NCBI RefSeq assembly: GCF_026625725.1 | Contig: NZ_CP113060.1 | Coordinates: 1,680,001 to 1,744,000 of the forward strand | Direction of reading: 5' to 3' | DNA: 64,000 bases | Source: Pseudomonas sp. SL4(2022) | Lineage (GTDB): Bacteria > Pseudomonadota > Gammaproteobacteria > Pseudomonadales > Pseudomonadaceae | In this document: one piece after another, positions 58,740-64,000 of the stretch | Layout of the letters: each line of letters opens with the position of its first letter | Numbering within the stretch: the stretch's first letter is position 1 | Translations under genes and position numbers: made by a program | The notes under the pieces: generated by a model | Databases searched by the model: none | What the model saw: only the letters and a program-made list of their open reading frames with translations | What the model was told of the DNA's origin: nothing

Positions 58740-60101
58740 ATGTCACTCGATATCGTTATCCTCGCCGCCGGCCAAGGCACCCGTATGCGTTCGGCTTTGC
58801 CGAAAGTCCTGCACCCTATTGCCGGTAAACCCATGCTCGGGCATGTGATAGACACCGCCCGCCTGCTGAAACCGCAAGGCATTCATGTGGTCATCGGCCA
58901 TGGCGCGGAACGGGTGCGCGAGCGACTGGCGGCGGATGATCTGAATTTCGTGCTGCAGAGCGAGCAGCTGGGCACCGGCCATGCGGTAGCCCAGGCGCTG
59001 CCGGCATTGAGCGCTGAGCGTGTGCTGATTCTCTACGGCGATGTGCCGCTGATCGAAGTGGAAACCCTGCAGCGTCTGCTGCAACAGGTCAGCGAGCAGC
59101 AGCTTGGATTGTTGACGGTCAATCTGAACGACCCGACTGGCTACGGCCGCATCGTGCGCGATGAGCACGGCGTGGTAAAGGCCATCGTCGAGCACAAGGA
59201 CGCCAGCACCGAGCAGCGCCTGATCCGTGAAGGTAACACCGGCATCCTCGCCGTACCGGGGGAAAAACTGGGCGACTGGCTCGGTCGTCTGTCCAACAGC
59301 AACGCCCAGGGTGAGTACTACCTCACCGACGTGATCGCCATGGCCGTAGCCGATGGCCTGGTGGTCGCCACCGAGCAAGCGGCCGACGAGATGGAAGTGC
59401 TGGGTGCCAACGACCGTATCCAGCTTTCGCAGTTGGAGGGTCATTACCAGCAACGCTTCGCCAACCGTCTGATGGCGCAAGGCGTTACCCTGATCGATCC
59501 GTTCCGCTTCGATGTGCGGGGTGAAGTCAGCGTCGGCCGCGACATCACCATCGATATCAACGTAATCCTCGAAGGCAAGGTGGTGATTGAGGACGACGTA
59601 CAGATCGGTCCCAACTGCGTGATCAAGAACTCGATTCTGCGCAAAGGCGCCATCGTCAAAGCCAACAGCCACCTGGAAGGCGCAGAAGTGGGTGAGGGTG
59701 CCGATTGTGGGCCGTTCGCGCGTCTGCGTCCGGGTTCGGTGCTGGGCGCTAAAGCCCATGTGGGTAACTTCGTCGAACTGAAGAACGCCAAGCTGGGTGA
59801 GGGCGCCAAGGCTGGCCACCTGAGCTACCTGGGCGACGCCGAAATCGGCGCGCGGACCAATATCGGTGCCGGCACCATCACCTGCAATTACGATGGCGCC
59901 AACAAGTTCAAGACCGTACTCGGTGAGGACGTGTTTATCGGTTCCAACAGCGCTTTGGTTGCTCCGGTGACGTTGGGTGATCGCGCCACCACCGGCGCCG
60001 GCTCGGTGATTACCGGCGATGTGCCGGATAACACCCTGGCCGTCGGCCGCGCCAAGCAGCGCAATATCGAAGGCTGGAAGCGTCCGACCAAGAAGACCTG
60101 A
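58740..60101 (+). CDS. glmU: Bifunctional UDP-N-acetylglucosamine pyrophosphorylase / glucosamine-1-phosphate acetyltransferase
   Basis: It performs the last two steps to UDP-GlcNAc for peptidoglycan and lipopolysaccharide; 453 residues. The N-terminal uridylyltransferase has [26 protein letters not shown] at residues 6-31 and YGDVPLI. The C-terminal left-handed beta helix (about 250-450) shows hexapeptide repeats and [58 protein letters not shown] small inverted repeat GGGCTA/TAGCCC lies before the gene. Confidence 0.97.
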   Translation: MSLDIVILAAGQGTRMRSALPKVLHPIAGKPMLGHVIDTARLLKPQGIHVVIGHGAERVRERLAADDLNFVLQSEQLGTGHAVAQALPALSAERVLILYGDVPLIEVETLQRLLQQVSEQQLGLLTVNLNDPTGYGRIVRDEHGVVKAIVEHKDASTEQRLIREGNTGILAVPGEKLGDWLGRLSNSNAQGEYYLTDVIAMAVADGLVVATEQAADEMEVLGANDRIQLSQLEGHYQQRFANRLMAQGVTLIDPFRFDVRGEVSVGRDITIDINVILEGKVVIEDDVQIGPNCVIKNSILRKGAIVKANSHLEGAEVGEGADCGPFARLRPGSVLGAKAHVGNFVELKNAKLGEGAKAGHLSYLGDAEIGARTNIGAGTITCNYDGANKFKTVLGEDVFIGSNSALVAPVTLGDRATTGAGSVITGDVPDNTLAVGRAKQRNIEGWKRPTKKT

Positions 60102-60625
60102 TGGAGTTGGCAAGGATGCCGTTACGTAAACGCTGGATAATACCGACGCTGTTTCTGATCTGGGCCTTGCTGCCTGAGTGGCCGCAGATTCCGGTGCAAG
60201 GCGCCAGTCCCCGGGACTGGAATCCGCGCACTTTCTGGTTTGAACCCTGGGGCCGCTCCGGCGTGCACAAGGGCATCGACATCTTCGCCAAACGCGGCAC
60301 GCCGGTGCGCGCCAGCAGTTATGGGGTGGTGCTGTTTCGCGGTGAGATCGCGCAGGGTGGCAAGGTGGTGGTCGCCCTCGGGCCGAAATGGCGCATTCAT
60401 TATTACGCCCATCTGCAAACCATCGACGCCTACCCAGGCCAGCCGTTACTGGCGGGCAGTCAGCTGGGCACGGTTGGCGATACGGGGAACGCTCAGGGTA
60501 AACCGGCGCATTTGCATTACTCGATTGTCAGCCTGCTGCCGTTGCCTTGGCGGGCAGACGAGTCGACCCAAGGCTGGAAAAAGATGTTCTATCTGGACCC
60601 CAACCAGCTCCTGCAGACACGCTGA
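60101..60625 (+). CDS. M23-family metallopeptidase (peptidoglycan endopeptidase-like)
   Basis: A 174-residue protein with an N-terminal membrane anchor or signal (about 10-28). The LytM-type fold has the zinc ligands in HKGIDIFAKRG (HxxxD) at about 51-61 and HLHYSIV at about 143-149 (HxH), with YYAHLQ in between. It probably cuts peptide cross-links in the wall or acts with another enzyme. The ATG at 60101 overlaps the glmU stop; a second ATG at 60116 gives MPLRKRW, and the true start is uncertain. It separates glmU from glmR. Confidence 0.85.
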   Translation: MELARMPLRKRWIIPTLFLIWALLPEWPQIPVQGASPRDWNPRTFWFEPWGRSGVHKGIDIFAKRGTPVRASSYGVVLFRGEIAQGGKVVVALGPKWRIHYYAHLQTIDAYPGQPLLAGSQLGTVGDTGNAQGKPAHLHYSIVSLLPLPWRADESTQGWKKMFYLDPNQLLQTR

Positions 60626-60723
60626 ATTGGCCTGGCTGTAGCTGCCAGATGTCGATTCGCGCTTGACGAAAAAGCTTCATTAGGTTTTGATTCGCGCCAA
60701 TATCTTTCGAATCGAAACTTATT

Positions 60724-61491
60724 ATGTCGAAACGCAACACTCCGCAACGCCGTCACACTATTCTTGCCCTGCTCGCCGAGCAAGGCGAGGTGAGTGTTGA
60801 CGAGTTGTCGAAAGCGTTCGCCACCTCGGAAGTGACCATTCGCAAAGACCTTGCTGCCCTGGAAAAAAGCGGCTTGCTGCTGCGTCGTTACGGCGGTGCT
60901 GTGCCCATGCCGCAGGAGCTGATCAGCGATATCCAGCCGATCTCCCAGTACAAGCAGGCCATTGCCCGTGCAGGGGTGGCGCGCATTCGCGAACATGCGC
61001 GGATCATCATCGACAGCGGCACCACCACTGCAGCGATGATCCCGCAACTCGGCCACAAGCCCGGCCTGGTGGTGATGACCAACTCGCTCAACGTGGCCCG
61101 CGCCATCAGCGAACTGGAGCATGAGCCGGTGCTGTTGATGACCGGAGGGACCTGGGACCCGCATTCTGAGTCGTTCCAGGGCCAGACCGCCGAGCAAGTG
61201 CTGCGTTCTTATGACTTCGACCAGCTGTTTATTGGCGCCGATGGCATCGACCTGAACCGTGGCACCACTACCTTCAATGAATTGCTCGGCCTGAGCCGGG
61301 TGATGGCGGACGTGGCCCGTGAAGTGGTGGTGATGGTCGAAAGCGACAAGATCGGTCGCAAGATCCCTAATCTGGAGCTGCCCTGGAGCAGCATCCACAC
61401 CCTGATAACCGACGAGCGCCTCAGCCCCGAGGCCCGTGAACAATTGAGTGCACGCGGGATCAAGCTGATCTGCGCTGCGCTAGACGCCTGA
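60724..61491 (+). CDS. glmR: DeoR-family regulator, GlmR-like
   Basis: A 255-residue DeoR-family regulator. The helix-turn-helix is RHTILALLAEQGEVSVDELSKAFATSEVTIRKDLAALEKSGLLLRRYGGA at about 11-60. The C-terminal sugar-phosphate-sensing domain has IDSGTTTAAMIPQL and GADGIDLNRGTTTFNELLG. The position directly before glmS matches the gene called glmR in P. aeruginosa, which is linked to amino-sugar supply; the symbol rests on that synteny. Confidence 0.88.
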   Translation: MSKRNTPQRRHTILALLAEQGEVSVDELSKAFATSEVTIRKDLAALEKSGLLLRRYGGAVPMPQELISDIQPISQYKQAIARAGVARIREHARIIIDSGTTTAAMIPQLGHKPGLVVMTNSLNVARAISELEHEPVLLMTGGTWDPHSESFQGQTAEQVLRSYDFDQLFIGADGIDLNRGTTTFNELLGLSRVMADVAREVVVMVESDKIGRKIPNLELPWSSIHTLITDERLSPEAREQLSARGIKLICAALDA

Positions 61492-61506
61492 GTTAAGGAG
61501 AGACAT

Positions 61507-63371
<1,865 letters not shown>

Positions 63372-63385
<14 letters not shown>

Positions 63386-63602
63386 TCTAAAGAGCAAGCA
63401 GGCTCAAGGCGTGCTCTTTGATACCCATATCATCGCCAACCCGGCCAATACCCGGGAATGGATCGTGCTGTTGAAGAAAGGCGCAGGCACCAGCTTCTTT
63501 CTGGTCGATGACCAGGAGCAGGTGGAGTCCTTCGCCGATCTCAATGGGTTGATCGAGGAACTGCGTTTACTGGGGATCAAAGCTGCGGAGATTCATCTCT
63601 AG
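63372..63602 (+). CDS. Small protein of unknown function downstream of glmS
   Basis: A 76-residue protein, MRREDLKSKQAQGVLFDTHI to LGIKAAEIHL, with a good AGGAG ribosome site 14 bases after the glmS stop. It looks like a small alpha/beta fold with DxQEQVESFADLNGLIEELRLLG in its second half. It has no signal peptide, membrane helix or cysteine. I do not recognise a named family. The attTn7 insertion point would fall in its first codons. Confidence 0.78.
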
Positions 63603-63609
63603 CAGCCTG

Positions 63610-64000
63610 TTAATCGTCTGCCGACCTGAACAGGTGCCGATGCTCAGCGTTATAAAGCGCTGAGTCGGCAAACTGTTCGGCATGCAGCACGCGGCCGACG
63701 AGGATCAGCGCCGTGCGGCGAAAGCCCTTGGCGCGCACCTGTTCCACGATGGTGGCGAGGGTGCCGCTGACCCAATCCTGATCCGGCCAGCTGGCGCGAT
63801 GCACCACGGCAATCGGGCAATCCGCGCCGTAATGCGGCAGCAGCTCAGTGACGATCTTGCTCAGGTGCACCACGCCCAGGTGGATGGCCATGGTCGCGCC
63901 GTGGCGCGCCAGGTCGCCCAGCGCCTCGCCCTCGGGCATGTTCGACTTGCTCGCGTAGCGGGTGAGAATCAGCGTCTGCGACACCTCGGGCAGGGTCAGT
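63610..64000 (-). CDS. cobM: Precorrin-4 C(11)-methyltransferase, C-terminal part (5' end cut by window)
   Basis: A SAM-dependent methyltransferase of aerobic cobalamin synthesis. Only the last 129 residues are inside the window, with no in-window start. LPEVSQTLILTRYASKSNMPEGEALGDLARHGATMAIHLGVVHLSKIVTELLPHYGADCPIAVVHRASWPDQ is characteristic of CobM, followed by ETIVEQVRAKG-type TLATIVEQVRAKGFRRTALILVG. It converges with the small gene after glmS. Confidence 0.9.
   Translation of the reverse strand, partial: LTLPEVSQTLILTRYASKSNMPEGEALGDLARHGATMAIHLGVVHLSKIVTELLPHYGADCPIAVVHRASWPDQDWVSGTLATIVEQVRAKGFRRTALILVGRVLHAEQFADSALYNAEHRHLFRSADD

Overview
The window is a chromosomal segment of a Pseudomonas species, or a close relative, centred on the replication origin. 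The order rpmH-rnpA-yidD-yidC-mnmE to the right of dnaA, dnaA-dnaN-recF-gyrB to the left, and the flanking blocks plsC-gmhB-glyS-glyQ-tag-lpxL and trkA-rsmB-fmt-def-tsaP-dprA-tsaC-qor-hemF-aroE match, from memory, the arrangement around the P. aeruginosa origin. The sequence does not fix the species.

Layout. 1-2.7 kb: a truncated Old Yellow Enzyme-type oxidoreductase divergent from a MerR-family regulator over a well-formed MerR-type promoter, then an FAD amine oxidase-like gene. 2.8-9.2 kb: a Fur-box-preceded iron-uptake locus with an ECF sigma factor, FecR-type anti-sigma factor, TonB receptor with a signalling domain, and three inner-membrane proteins (DUF3649-like, PepSY, DUF3325-like). 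9.2-15.1 kb: accessory genes (PhoD-like phosphatase, Crp/Fnr regulator, Mpo1-like membrane enzyme, a secreted protein of unknown function, an MmyB-type regulator divergent from a small membrane protein). 15.0-17.7 kb: molybdate transporter modABC with a ModE-type operator. 17.8-31.0 kb: core genes for methyl transfer, shikimate, haem, tRNA threonylcarbamoylation, DNA processing, type IV pilus secretin anchoring, N-formyl metabolism, rRNA methylation, potassium uptake, lipid A acylation and alkylation repair. 31.1-35.5 kb: glyQS, gmhB and plsC. 35.8-42.0 kb: gyrB, recF, dnaN and dnaA on the minus strand. 42.0-42.5 kb: oriC. 42.5-51.3 kb: rpmH, rnpA, yidD, yidC, mnmE, mnmG, rsmG, parA and parB. 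51.4-58.6 kb: the complete F1Fo ATP synthase operon atpIBEFHAGDC. 58.7-63.6 kb: glmU, an M23 peptidase, a GlmR-type DeoR regulator, glmS with an empty attTn7 site, and a small unknown gene. The right edge cuts a cobM gene.

The origin domain is the most structured non-coding part. It has DnaA boxes and an AT-rich tract between dnaA and rpmH, a second DnaA-box cluster beside an AT-rich tract upstream of mnmG, three parS or near-parS palindromes close to gyrB/recF, and parAB 11-15 kb away. The ATP synthase operon has hairpins at several gene junctions. Two copies of an intergenic repeat with a conserved core hairpin lie at 12.7 and 19.3 kb. I see no rRNA, tRNA, CRISPR array, insertion sequence, prophage or defence island. 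I find no convincing undescribed multi-gene system; the best leads are non-coding (repeat pair, second DnaA-box cluster, atp hairpins, atp promoter spacer), plus a few genes of unknown function.
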